From Loxodes magnus (lineage: Eukaryota > Ciliophora > Karyorelictea > Loxodida > Loxodidae): 64,000 bases of DNA. The stretch is from the NCBI GenBank assembly GCA_946699065.1, contig CAMPDV010001448.1, positions 1-64,000 on the forward strand, written 5' to 3'. Shown here one piece after another: positions 22,875 through 34,794 of this stretch (within the stretch, counting starts at the first letter, position 1; every line of letters begins with the position of its first letter). Position numbers and translations under genes: made by a program. The notes under the pieces were generated by a model. That model was not told the origin of the DNA, searched no databases, and saw nothing but the letters and a program-made list of their open reading frames with translations.

Positions 22875-25045
22875 CCTAGAATTTGAAAACTTTGATTTTA
22901 ATTATAATTAGTACAATTGCATTAGTTATTAAATACTAATTATTACTAATTATTTTTCTATGAAATTTAATCTATAAAAATAATAAATATACGTAAATAA
23001 ATTATAAATAGTATTATAATAATATTATTTTCACTAATAATAAATAACTATAAATGAGTAAATTTTTATAAAATTTAATTACCAGAAATATTTTAATAAA
23101 AATATTTAAATAATAATAAATTTTAAACAAGCAAGAATAATATTCAAATTTCTATCATTTATATTTTATTAATACAAATTTATCAAAAAGCTTAATTTAA
23201 TTTAATTTAATTTAATTTAATTTAATTTATCTATTGCTCTTAGACAATCTTTAACTCTCCTTTTAATAAAAAATGGTCTAATTTCATATTTTTTTATTTA
23301 TAGGCATATTTGAATCAATAAAATTAAAAAATAATTATGTTCTTAATTCAAAATTTTAATTTATTTTGCTACTTTACTTAACATTTAAAGTTAGAATTTT
23401 AATATTGATATGAATTAAATTATTTTTAAAAACATTTAGTGGGATTTCATATTAAGTTTAGAAAAAGAATTAGAAAATAAAAAATTAAATTATTTTTACT
23501 TATTTATTAAAAGTTTTCACTTAAGCAGAAGTAAATTTGAGATTAGTAAAATAATTAATACTTATACCATATATACATCCATAATCTATGAAAAATAGTA
23601 AAAATAAACTATCTTTGAATAGGCTGATCATAAAAATCTGAGAGTTAGAGAATTTTTTAGCATTTTTAACATTTTTATTTTTAATATTTTGAAATTGAAA
23701 ATTTTTAAGAATAATTATTTTTTGTTGAATTTCTTTATTTAAAAAGTCAATTGATGCTAGATTTGTAAAATTTTATTTATAATATTTATCTTAGACACAA
23801 ATATTGTTAAATATAAAGTTTTAAATTATAATATTTTTAAATTTTTTTAATTAATTAATTTATACTTTATTTTTCTTTAACAATAATTTTAAATAATTTA
23901 ATAGAAGTTGATAGTGTCAATTAAATAATTAGTAAATTTTATATTCATTTTTTATTGAAAAATTTAATTTCTTAAGTTTTCCTTATAATTTTTAATTTAA
24001 CTTTTAAAAATATTTAACTACATTTCTAAGTTAAAATCTAGGTTACATAATTTATTATATGTTTTATCTAAACATTAATAAAATATTTAAAATATTTATT
24101 TATAATATAATTTAGAATTATATATTTTCTTAATATTTTTTAAATTATATTTAATTAATGTTTTTGCATTTACTTTGGTTTTTTATAAAATATTAAGAGA
24201 TTTTATATAAATTATTTTAAATTTTTATTAAACAAATAGAAAAATATTAATTTTCCTTATTTTAGTTTAAAATATTATTCTTCATTAATAAGAAATACAA
24301 TCACAGTTTTATTAAATATTTTATCTAGAGGATAAAAAAATTTCTTATTAGTATCTAATTAAACCTATCTTTAACTAGTTAAAGTATTTATAAATTGCAA
24401 GTATAGTTAAAGAAAAAAGGAATTTTCTTTTAAGTTTTTATGAATTAATATTACTAAATGAGTTAGTAAAGGAGGTTATAATATATTAAACACTTGATTT
24501 TAAGATAAATAGAGGATTTTAGATAAATGAATAGTTGACTCTATTGAAGATTTAAATTAGCTTTTCTTGATTTAATTATATAAAAGAATAATGTTTTCTC
24601 TTTACTATTTATTTTAGTATATATAATTACCTAAATGTTTTATAGAACTAGTATTATTAATACTTTAAATTTAATATATTCTTATACTCACTAAAATAAA
24701 CTTAGATAAATTAAGACTAATTATTTTACAAAATGTACCTTTTTATCAGTTTTCCAAACAAAAGTTAATTAAAAAGATAGTTAATAAAAATGAATATATA
24801 AATATAATTTAAATTTAGGAAAATTATAAATAATCTAAAATTCAAACTTATTTTAAAGCCTAAGTTTCAAATAATTCTATAATTATCTATATTTCTTTTT
24901 ATATTTTAATCTTTTGTAATGTATAAGATTAATAAATGATGATGTGCTATAAAGCAAAACATGAAGAATTGTTGATTAGGAACAGAAAGATATAGAATAA
25001 TAGTAGAATAATAAAATGTATTAAGAGTAAATAATAATCTATTAG
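22875..25045 (+). repeat. AT-rich repeat U1, copy 1 (upstream of WD40 gene 2)
   Basis: Matches 41650-43820 and 57895-60080. Its left end is a decayed copy of the last codons of the gene ending at 41756, so the repeat boundary lies inside that gene. It contains a pentanucleotide microsatellite (AATTT)n at 23191-23229. No gene with clear codon structure was found in it or in the following 25045-26361. Confidence 0.75.
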
Positions 25046-26361
25046 ATTAGTTCTAAATAACTTATATTAGCTAATCTAATACTTATATTATCTCATACTT
25101 ATTATAAAGAAACATATTGTGTTAAGTTTACTCTTTCTATTAATTTAGAAAATAATAATAGAATATATTAAAATATGTTTTCTTACTTAAAAAAGCTTAT
25201 AATTTTCTTAGTAGCAAACAAGTTATTTTAATAAAGAGAGTATTAATAGTGGTAACTATGTTTTTTGGATAAGTATATAATAATAGAATTAAGTTTTTAT
25301 ATTTAAATAATCTAGAATAATTTAGGTATTATTAATTTAAAATGATAATTCTAATAATAACATAAATAATAAATATAATATTAGTTTGCTATAAAAAGAG
25401 AAAGTTATCTAAATGTATTAATTATAACTAATCTAATATCTTTATTAATTAAAGAGAAATTAATTAATAACTAATAAAGCTAAAAGGATAAAATATTAAG
25501 TATTTAATATACATAATTAAACATATTAAAGCTTATTTTAATAATAAAATTAAATATTACTATTTAATAATTGTAAGATAAAATTAGTGATACACCATTT
25601 CTAGTTAGTTTAAATATTTACTTTCTACTACTTATATCTATTACATTTATATATTTTGCTTAGAATCAACATTATAAGTAATTATATTAGTTTATTATTT
25701 TAAGAGAGACCTTTACAAATAAAAAGTTTTAATGAAATAGTAGTAAGAAAGTGGATAATTAAAAGATTTTATCTTATAAATTCTAAAAATTGCTTTTTGA
25801 AATAATTTGATGTTTTTTAATATTTATTCAAACTAATTATAAGAAACTTACTTTATTTCATTTTTTTAATTAGTAAAAAATGTAAATAAATCATTTTTTG
25901 ATTAAATGTAAGTGAAAAACAATAATTAATAACAGTAGTTTTAAAAAAATGGCAATATTTTTATTTATCATTTAAAAGGGTCTACAACGAAATAAGGTTT
26001 TTTTATTAAGAGTCTTTGATTTAAAACACAAATAAGTTGTAACTAATAAATGCATATTAAAGTTATTATAATAGGATATAATTCTTCTTTATAAACTTTT
26101 GAAATAATAATTTATCCTTATATTTAAAAGTAAAAGGAAATAAAATATTTAAAATTTTAAAAGTTTGTACAATATTAGTTTAATATCTTGTCTTGTTTTA
26201 AGACAAAAATAGAAAAATCAATTTATAGAAATAAGATATTTATAAGTATGCTTAATAAATAATTAAATAATTTATTTGTTTAATTGTATTGAAATTGAGT
26301 CAGTAAAATTTATTGAGTTATTTTGATTAAAAAGTTATTGAAGTAAGTTATAAAAATTAAA

Positions 26362-27429
26362 ATGGAGAAAAAAGAAAAGCAATTTACTAAAAGTATTTTT
26401 TTAAGAAAACTCTTAAGAGCGAGAAGCCACATTTTAGGGAAAATATCTCTACTTCATTTTAAATATGAAATTCTGCCTAATTTATGCTACTAAAAGTTAA
26501 TAAATAAGATCAGTTATGACCAAAGTAAAGGTATTTCTTTAATATTTTTTAGACTAAGTCCTTACTGACACTTCACCTGTTCTATCGGTAGCCATATCAA
26601 GTGACATGAATTGAATTTTATCAGGTTCAGGATATCCTGAGTATTCGATAAAGATCTGGAATTTCCAGACAGGTTCCCTCCTAAGAACTATAACAGGACA
26701 TACTGATTATGTTTTATCGGTAGTAATCTCCCCAGACTCTAGTTATATTGTATCGGGATCTGCTGATAAAACCATAAAAATCTGGAATTTATAGACTGGC
26801 TCTCTCCTAAGAACTATAACGGGACATACTTCTGAAGTTTTATAGGTAGTAATCTCCTATGACTCTAGCTATATTGTATCAGGATCTTATGACAAAACCA
26901 TAAGGATCTGAAATTTCCACAATGGTGCTCTCATAAGAACATTAACGAGACATACTCACTATGTTAGATCGGTAGTAATCTCCTATGACTCTAGATATAT
27001 TATATCGGGATCTAAAGATACAACTATAAAGATCTGGGATTTCTAGACTGGTCAGCTTGTGTAAACTCTTACTATGCATTCAGGTGGAGTTTGATCGGTA
27101 ATAGTGTCTAAGGATAATAGGTATATAATATCAGGTTCAGATGACGAGACTATTAAGATAGGGACTTCACTTCTGGTTAGTGTATTCGTACTCTTTGAGG
27201 TCATACAGATGTTGTATCAAGTATTCAGTTAAGTGTTGATTAAAGTGCTATCTTTTCTTGTTCATGGGATAGAACAATCAAGATCTGGAACTTTGATAAG
27301 GGTGAGTGTATATCGACTTTATAAGGGCATACATCGTATATATATTCTATAGCATTGAGTGTTGATAATAGATGGTTGGTATCGGGAGCTAGAGACAATA
27401 CTGTGAGAAAATGGAGAGTTTTTAGTTGA
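26362..27429 (+). pseudogene. WD40 gene 2: frameshifted copy
   Basis: Same architecture as the other copies: exon 26362-26524, 28-nt intron 26525-26552, exon to TGA 27427-27429. Exon 2 is one base shorter than in gene 1. The missing base is at about 27160, where other copies read TATGGGA and this one ATAGGGA. That loss puts the last two blades out of frame. Before it the frame is normal (TGHTDYVLSVVISPDSSYIV). Afterwards one blade has TGA where Gln is usual (RTLWGH) and CSWD where others have GSxD. Probably a recent pseudogene, or a single-base sequence error. Confidence 0.75.
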
Positions 27430-27963
27430 GTAACTTATGATTTGACTTAATTTAATTTTACGTTAAAGATATAAGATATTGGTAATGCATTTAAATGAAT
27501 GTTTAATGATAACTATGTTTGTAGTTATATGAAGTGTTTGCTTTATATATTTATTTAAAATTTGTTATGTTCTTAAATGTTATTGGTTTAAAAAAAGAAT
27601 AATATAGGTTATAGAAATTAGTGAGGTATGTGATATAAAGTGGTAATGTTTAAAAATATTAAAAATATAATTTTGTTAAAAGAAGACGTATAATAAGTTT
27701 AAATTTATTTAATAGAATTTTATAGATTTTATTTTTAGATCTTGTAAATATTTCAGGTTGAGTATAAATTTTCATTTTTTTTGTGAAGTAGTTAAAATAT
27801 TATTTATAAGGTTAAAGTTAGTTTATAATATTAATTATTAATTAAAAAATTTAATTAAGTATTTTATTTATTTTATTTTAAATTAAATTAAATTAATTTT
27901 TTTTTATTTACTTTTTTATGATTGATATTTATTATTGATTATTAATATAAAATTTTATATTTT

Positions 27964-28179
27964 ATGTTTCCGATTGGAAAATTAATTTTTCTGATGGTAA
28001 GTTTTTATTTTTCAGGTTTAGAGTATGGATTTCATGAAAATGAAAAATTTGTTTTTTTGCTTAACGTTTTACACTATCAAAGATTTTCGGCTCGGATTAA
28101 ATTTTTTGATTTCGGAATAAATAATTTTAAAATTGGAATAAATTTTCAAGAAAAAATTCCAAATATAAAAGATTTTTGA
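27964..28179 (+). CDS. Small repeated ORF, 71 residues, downstream of WD40 gene 2
   Basis: ATG 27964 to TGA 28179. Core GFHENEKFVFLLNVLHYQRF, then SARIKFFDFGINN, ending FQEKIPNIKDF. The copy at 63504 ends in the same way (FQEKIPNIKHF) at a TGA, so start, core and stop are shared by two intact copies; copies after WD40 genes 1 and 4 are frameshifted. Codons are G-first. A 19-nt GTAAGT...TTTTCAG segment (27997-28015) has perfect intron borders but reading through it is also open. It is hydrophobic and aromatic-rich; function unknown. Confidence 0.5.
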   Translation: MFPIGKLIFLMVSFYFSGLEYGFHENEKFVFLLNVLHYQRFSARIKFFDFGINNFKIGINFQEKIPNIKDF

Positions 28180-29298
28180 GAAAAAAATAGGAATAAAAAA
28201 ATTTGCATATTCCAAAATAAAATTTGGAAATCTTTTTTGTTGAAATGGTATTTTGTAAAAATAAAAAACCTTTTTTTTGTTAAGAAAATGTTTTGATTTG
28301 AAGAATTTTTAACAAAATTGTTTTGTTTTTGATTTAAAAATATATTTTTGATAAGGTAAATTATTTTTGAAATTATAAATCATTTATTGTTTATGCTTTG
28401 GAAAAATATACAATTTTTGATTTTGAACTTCTTTTCGAGTAAATGAAAAAATTCGCTTTAAAAATTTTTAATGTTATAAGAATTTACTTAAATAAAAAGG
28501 ATCTCAAGTAAAAAGGAGATATAATAAAATAAACCATGAAATCGTGAAAAAATTATCCTTTTTTCGCTCTGAGTTATTCGCTACAAAAGATTTTCGGGAT
28601 GGATAAATCCTTTTCTTAAAGGGATAAAATTTTAAAAGATTTGAAAAGTTTTTTAAATGACTTTTAAGAAGTAAATATAAAAAATAAACGACAATTTTAG
28701 GAAGAAACAAAATCAGTAAAAAATTTTTTCTATAAGAGGCTTAAAACTACCTTTTTAATAGATAATGGAAATTTTTAAAATAACTAATCAAAAAGAACTA
28801 AAAAATCTCTTTATAAAAATATGATCAATCAAATAGAAAAAATGAGGTTCAATACATCTGTAATAATAAATTTTAGGCCAATTTACAAAGAATCTAAAAA
28901 AAGTAATTAAACAAGGATCTAAATAAAATATCTAACCTAACTATATAAAATATAGAAAAAAAAATTTATTAATCAAGTTTAAAAATATTCTGCTTTATTA
29001 TAATAATTAGAAAAATATTAAAAATCTAAAAGATGAGTAAAAGAGTTTTGAAAAGAGCTTACTACGACTAACTATCTGTTTTTAGTTTTCGAAAAGATAT
29101 TAATTTAGGAGAGAAAAACTAGTTTTTAAGAAAATATTGCTAATATTAAGTAATTTTTCTCTTCAAAATTTTTTCTCATTTCGTAATATTAAAATGAATA
29201 GCTTTAAAGATAAGCTTTCTGATTTAAAGCAACTTGAATATTTCTACTATGTATATAGAAAATTTATTTTATTTATTAATCTTAAAATTTGAATTTCT

Positions 29299-29608
29299 AT
29301 AATTAAAAAGATGGTGGGAGCTGAGATTGACCTTATGAATCATACTTTCTAGTTTTATGGCTAGGAACAAGTTCCTTTCCTGTTACTGAGAAAGTCCCTG
29401 GTCAAAGTCAACCTTTGCAAGGGAACGCCTTCCTCTTAATTATCCACTCCTGGTAGGGGCTTGAAGCCTGGCTGCCCATAGAGATGGAGCTCCCTGGCAG
29501 CTGCTTTTCGAAAGCAACAGGATATCCCCGTTATCCCATGAAGGGAGTGTTGGGGTCGTTAAACTGCAAGAAGTTGCAGTCCAAAACTCTTTTAGTTTAA
29601 AATTAAAA
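29299..29608 (+). mobile_element. SINE-like GC-rich element, copy 2
   Basis: 310 bp flanked by the 15-bp direct repeat AAAATTTGAATTTCT (29284-29298 and 29609-29623). The homologous empty site is intact in unit A1 around 9557, with the target present once. It starts ATAATTAAAAAGATGGTGGG and ends TTTAGTTTAAAATTAAAA. Body segments such as ATGGCTAGGAACAAGTTCCT and GGGGCTTGAAGCCTGGCTGC are shared with copies 1 and 3. No protein reading is convincing. Confidence 0.8.
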
Positions 29609-30539
29609 AAAATTTGAATTTCTAATGAAGCTATTTTATTAAAGTTGGAAGCTTTTGAAAAAAGTGATTGATTGTTTATCATATAAAAACATTTTTTAGT
29701 AAAATATATAAATAATTTGAATATATGCAAAATTATAAAAATCTTCACTTTCTTGTAAATTATCTTATATTTCCATCTAAAATAAGAATAAAATTATATT
29801 CTAATATTAAATAATACAAATTAGCAAAATGAAAGTGTAAATAATTAAGAAATCAATATACCTTCATTATATCAAAAAAGGATAAAAGAAAAACTTTAAT
29901 CTTTTGCATTAATTAAAATCATTCAAAAAGTGTAATTTAATAACTATTATAATTATATCTATAAAAAATGGGAAATATTTTGTACAATATAAAAAGAAAC
30001 ATATATAGCATAGTAAAAGCAAAGTTTCTATTAAGCCGATAATGCTAATAGTACACAATTTCATAAATAGCCTTAATAATGAACTATTTTTGTTATATTC
30101 TAAATTATTAGAAAACTAAATTATAATTTATAATTTCATATTCCTTTAATAAATGTTTGATTTATTATATAATATAGTATTTTTTAATTTAAATACTAAA
30201 TATTCTTAAACATAAAAAAATTTAAAGTGGTTTAATAAATATAATTTTTAAAAGATTAAGCACTTATTTTAATTTAAAATATCTTATTAAGAAATTAAAT
30301 TAAAATGCTTTAATATTCATTTTCTAATTAAATAGTCATTATTTTTTGCTTATTTATCTATTTGGTTGATATTTTAAAGATTGTAATTATATTTATTCAT
30401 AAAGTATGATATCAACTGAAAATTGCTAGATATTTAAAGATAAAAACTTAATTCTTAAAACAATTCTTTTATAAGATAAAAAGTATTAAGATGATATTAT
30501 AGTTCAAAAAGAAAATTTTTTCCTGCAAATTGATTTATT

Positions 30540-32960
30540 AAAAAACTTAATTTTATGTGAGATTAATTGAAGATGAGCAAGAATTTGAGGAAATATAAAA
30601 TAAATAGGTTATAAGATGCAATAGATAGGCAAAAATATTAAGAATCTTTCCTACAAACTTATCTAGAATTCTTTAGATAGATTAAGATAATCTTGAAGTT
30701 TAATATAAATTTATCAAAAATAGCATCTAATAAAATGCTGATTAAACATTAGGATCATTTATTTCAGACTCAAGTTATAACAAATTTCCTCGAGATCTTA
30801 CTAAGAAATATGAAGGTTTAAAAGGGCTAACTCAGTATATAAAGAAGCATGCATTATATCTGGAAGAATAAAATAATAAGTAATTAATCTTCATGAAACA
30901 GCGAAACGACTTTGGAAAGACTTCAAGTCTAATTAGTGAAAGTTTAAAAAAATAAAGCAAAAAGAAATTTTTGCTTCAAAATGGAGATGCTAAAGAAATA
31001 TTTTCATATACTAAGAAAATTAAAAAGCCTAAAATAATAAATTAAATGAACTTTGATTAAGAAATCAAAAGAAAATCCGATGATCCATGGAAAAATTGTA
31101 CTTTTAACAAACATTCTAATCTAATTAAATAATATAATTCTCAGTAATTAAAAAATAGATAAAATATAAGATAGTATTTAGGAAATTAAAGATTATCAAC
31201 TCTCATATTTATTAGGATTTTATCTTTTACCATACAAGAAATTATAAAAGAAATTACGAATGGAAAAGCAGCTGTTTCAGCTTGAATAAAAGGTGAACTA
31301 CTGAAATACGGTGGATAATATTTGTTAATAATTCTTCACTATTTTCTGAATAATATGTTAAGATTTGGAAAAATCTCTTAGGAATTATATGCATTGGTAA
31401 AATTCCAATATTTAAAAAAGGAAATAAAGATGACTGGAAAAACTGACTACCTATTTCTCTTATTAATATTATTATAGAATTATATGATAAAGCTTTAACA
31501 AAAAAACTATACAATCTGCTTTATTAGATAAATTTGATTCACCCTACATAAATGGGATTTATACAAATTAGATAAACAACTTAATAAATTTGAATAATAT
31601 AACAAATAATTGATAACTATCGGAAACGTGCTAAAGGTAAGCATTTTTGCATAAACTCAATTAAAGATCAAATTTATCAAATCTGAATGCATCTAAATTT
31701 GAAAGAACATTATAAATAATAAAATTTAAATTTATGATTAGATAATTAACCAATTATTTAAAAGGAAAAAGTATCATATTTAGATGTAATGCTACATTAG
31801 AAGAAGAATTTTAATCCTCATTGTAAAGAAGTCGCGTTCAAGTATTTAGCTGCAATAAAAAAAACTGTTTTTTAACTAATTAGATATAAGAATGTGATTT
31901 CTTGGCATTTTAAAACTTTATGCAAACTTTTTACACTACCTAAAGCAGAATATGAAGAGAACTAGTACCATGGTATTCAGAAAGGAATAACTGGAGTTTT
32001 GAATAGAATTGAATCAAGTATGAGAATGATTTAAAGAAAAGCATTTTAAGCAGCAACTCCAACATCAACAAGTTATATTTCATAGATTTAAAATGGCTAT
32101 CTTTCAAACACATTATGGCAATAAAGTTTTTTTAATTCTATTATAAAATTAAATAAGAAATTATTGATTTTTCAACATCGACAATAGGCTCTCTTTTCAT
32201 TATTAACTGAAAAATTTGATTTCAATGCTATGATAAAGTTTAGCAATTATCAGACCTCTATAGTATCGACCCGTAGAATTCCAAGATTAGTATAAATTAA
32301 AAAATTTTACTATATATATAAGAGACAAAATACAATAATATTTCTATAATACAGCTACTCAAAAGTTTAAGAGAATGAAAAAGCTAAAATATATACTGAA
32401 CAATTTCGTATCTTAACCAATTTCTAGTAATTACTTACACTAAGTTGAACAAATAATTTAGACAAAAAATTATCAGTATATATAAACTTAGAACCCAAAT
32501 CTTATAATTTTCGAAAATATCTTTAAGATCTTCATTATCCTATTGATAATCCCTACTGTATATGAGGAGAGTATGGTACATTTGAGCACATTTTTAGATG
32601 CATATATTATTCTAATATAAGAGATTGACTATCGTAAAAGATTGAGAATTATGACTTAAGATGCTTTATATTATATGATTAAGGACTTATAAACTTCTTT
32701 CCTAAGTCTTATTTGGGATATTTAGATTTATAAATAAAAGTATTTCACAAGAAACTTATATCAAGAAGATTAGAATTATTAGAAATGGAAAAAGTAAAAA
32801 AGGAAAATATAAAAGAGAGACTATAACAAGAGTAATTTAAAATTGATGAGATCAAGATTATAATTAAAGAGCATTAAAAACATTTACTAATGTCTATAAT
32901 TGAAGGAAGCAATTCATGCAGTTATAGATGTAAAAAAACTCTTTTAATTTAAAATTTAAA
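30540..32960 (+). pseudogene. Non-LTR retrotransposon family B: RT and C-terminal part
   Basis: Coding pieces in order: linker (LQNGDAKEIFSYTKKIKKPK); RT entry motif NGKAAVSAWIKGELLKYGG (31255-31312); IPIFKKGNKDDWKNWLPISL (31408-31467), the KxGD..NWRPISL motif with its Trp as TGA; LINIIIELYDKALTKKL; later RT/thumb GIQKGITGVLNRIESSMRMI; and the terminal finger, where the second Cys is lost (YCIWGEYGTFEHIFRC, TGA at 32563). The piece encoding the ADD catalytic box is missing or unreadable between about 31600 and 31750. Frameshifts separate several pieces, so it is dead. The 5' endonuclease part is absent. Classification to a clade needs a tree. Confidence 0.75.
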
Positions 32961-34204
32961 TAAATAGTTTCATACAATAACTCTATTATTAAATTTAAAT
33001 ATTATTACTAAATAGCTTTAATTTATACCATTTATTTTATAAATAAATATTAAAATTTAGGTTCTAAAAACTAATTAAATTGCTAATCAAGCCATTTAAA
33101 GAGCTCTTTATTTAACTATAATTAATAAAACATAGATAATATAAAGGAAGAAATATCTAAAAGGAATTTAAGTTCTAAGTAAACTAAAGGAAACTTTAGC
33201 TTTATTACTTTAATAATATAAAATTCTAAATGATAGCAAAATATAGTTTAAAATAATCCTTTATAATAGTAAGATATTAATATTAACAATACTATATCAA
33301 AAATATAAAATAATTCAATAATTATATGCTAGAATTAATTATCTTTGTATCAATTTAAAACTAATAAAGAGGATGCTTTTCATAATTTTGATAAGAGTTT
33401 TAAATAATTGGTTAACAATAAGCATTTGATTACTAGATTATAAAAATATAAAAGTTCACATTTGATAATTAATGTCTACAATAATTAAAGCAATAATTTA
33501 GTGAATTAAAAAGTAAATATAGTTAAACATATCTTTAGAGATAACTGTATAAAATAAAATTAATAAAGAATTATCAATAATTATAAATTTAATGAATGTA
33601 TAATTTTTAGTTCTAAGTAATATAAGTAATTATAATAATAATCTTAACTAACTTTTATTATATTTTAAAGTTAAGTATAAATTATTAGTTTATATATCAA
33701 ATTTAATTAAACTTATTATAATTATGTAAAATTAATTATTTTATAATTGTCAGTTAAATAAATTTAAATATAAGCCATTATTATTAATTTGCTAATAATA
33801 AGAAAATTATACTTACATAAAATATTTAACTATAATTAAATTACTTTATTTCTTTTATTTAAAAATATATTTTAACAAAACTATCCTATAAAATTATAAG
33901 TGCTAAAAGATTAACTTTTATTTATCCTATCATTTTTATTATTTATATATATATCAACAATTATATTAGAAAGGCCCATATTTTAGCTTAAAAATAGTTA
34001 AATAAATGATAATTATTAAAATAATTTATTTTAATTTTTAAAAATTAATAATTAAAAAATCTTATTTACTATTTAAAAGTTTAAATAATAAGTCATAATA
34101 ATAAACTATAAGAGTTTCAATATTTTAAATATTGAGACATAATTGTATAATTATTGGCATTTAACCAGGCAAATTATGCTAAATTTAAAAGTTTGCATAT
34201 TTCA

Positions 34205-34470
34205 TTCATGGTTCTCTTTCACACTCATCTTGATAAAGAATTTTTCAGATAATTAAATCTACTTATTGGCTTTTAATTAAACTATTTTCTGTTTACTCTA
34301 GTTCTTAAAAATCTCTAATGGTCTTCTAAATTCTATTGATGAAATATTTTTATGTACTTATCTAATTTAATTATCTTAGTTTTTGTAAACTATTTATTAA
34401 TATAGTTTAGTCATATAAAAGAGTCTTTTACACTATTTTCCATTAATTATTTTAAGTTTATTAACAAATT
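34205..34470 (-). pseudogene. Truncated copy of the 264-residue minus-strand gene
   Basis: Matches the last third of the ORF at 12936-13730, including its TGA stop, but its 5' part is missing: homology stops at about 34470 where the SINE-like copy begins. The truncation therefore coincides with the inversion junction. Confidence 0.65.
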
Positions 34471-34790
34471 TTTAATAATTGAAAAGATGGTGGGACCCGA
34501 GAATGACCTTCGTGACAACATTTTCTGGTTTTATGGCTAGGAACAAGTTCCTTTCCTGTCGCTGAGGAAGTCCCTGGTCAGAGTCATTTTCTGAAGGGAA
34601 CACTGTCTTTGAGATTATCCGCTCTTGGTAGGGGCTTGAAGCCTGGCTGCTCATAGCGATGGAGCTCCCTATCAGCTGCGCCTATAGTACAACAGGATAT
34701 CCCCGTTATACCATAAAAAGAGAGCGTCGGGTCGTACAATCGGAAAGGAGTTTCTGGTCCAAAAATTTATTTAGTTGAAATTAATTAATT
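34471..34790 (+). mobile_element. SINE-like GC-rich element, copy 3, at an inversion junction
   Basis: Starts AATAATTGAAAAGATGGTGG and ends near TTATTTAGTTGAAATTAATT; the body is about as similar to copy 1 as to copy 2. Left of it lies unit A2 in direct orientation; right of it, from about 34795, lies a WD40 unit in reverse orientation. I find no matching target duplication on the right side, as expected if the element sits on, or was used by, a rearrangement breakpoint. Confidence 0.7.
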
Positions 34791-34794
34791 AAAA

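Larger units (their letters stand above)
25045..34465 (+). repeat. Segmental repeat unit A2 (WD40 gene 2 and downstream block)
   Basis: Counterpart of unit A1 (4425-13195). It keeps the full 1.2-kb RT segment that A1 lost, has its own SINE-like insertion at 29299, and ends abruptly at about 34470 inside the duplicated minus-strand gene, where a third SINE-like copy and an inverted unit begin. Gaps 28720-29290, 29630-30540 and 32970-34200 are AT-rich without a supportable gene. Confidence 0.85.

Noticed and set aside
27997..28015. 19-nt intron with perfect GTAAGT...TTTTCAG borders in the small ORF
   Set aside because: Reading through is open and removing it is not needed for the frame; the paralogue at 63504 does not keep the borders, so it is left as undecided rather than called.
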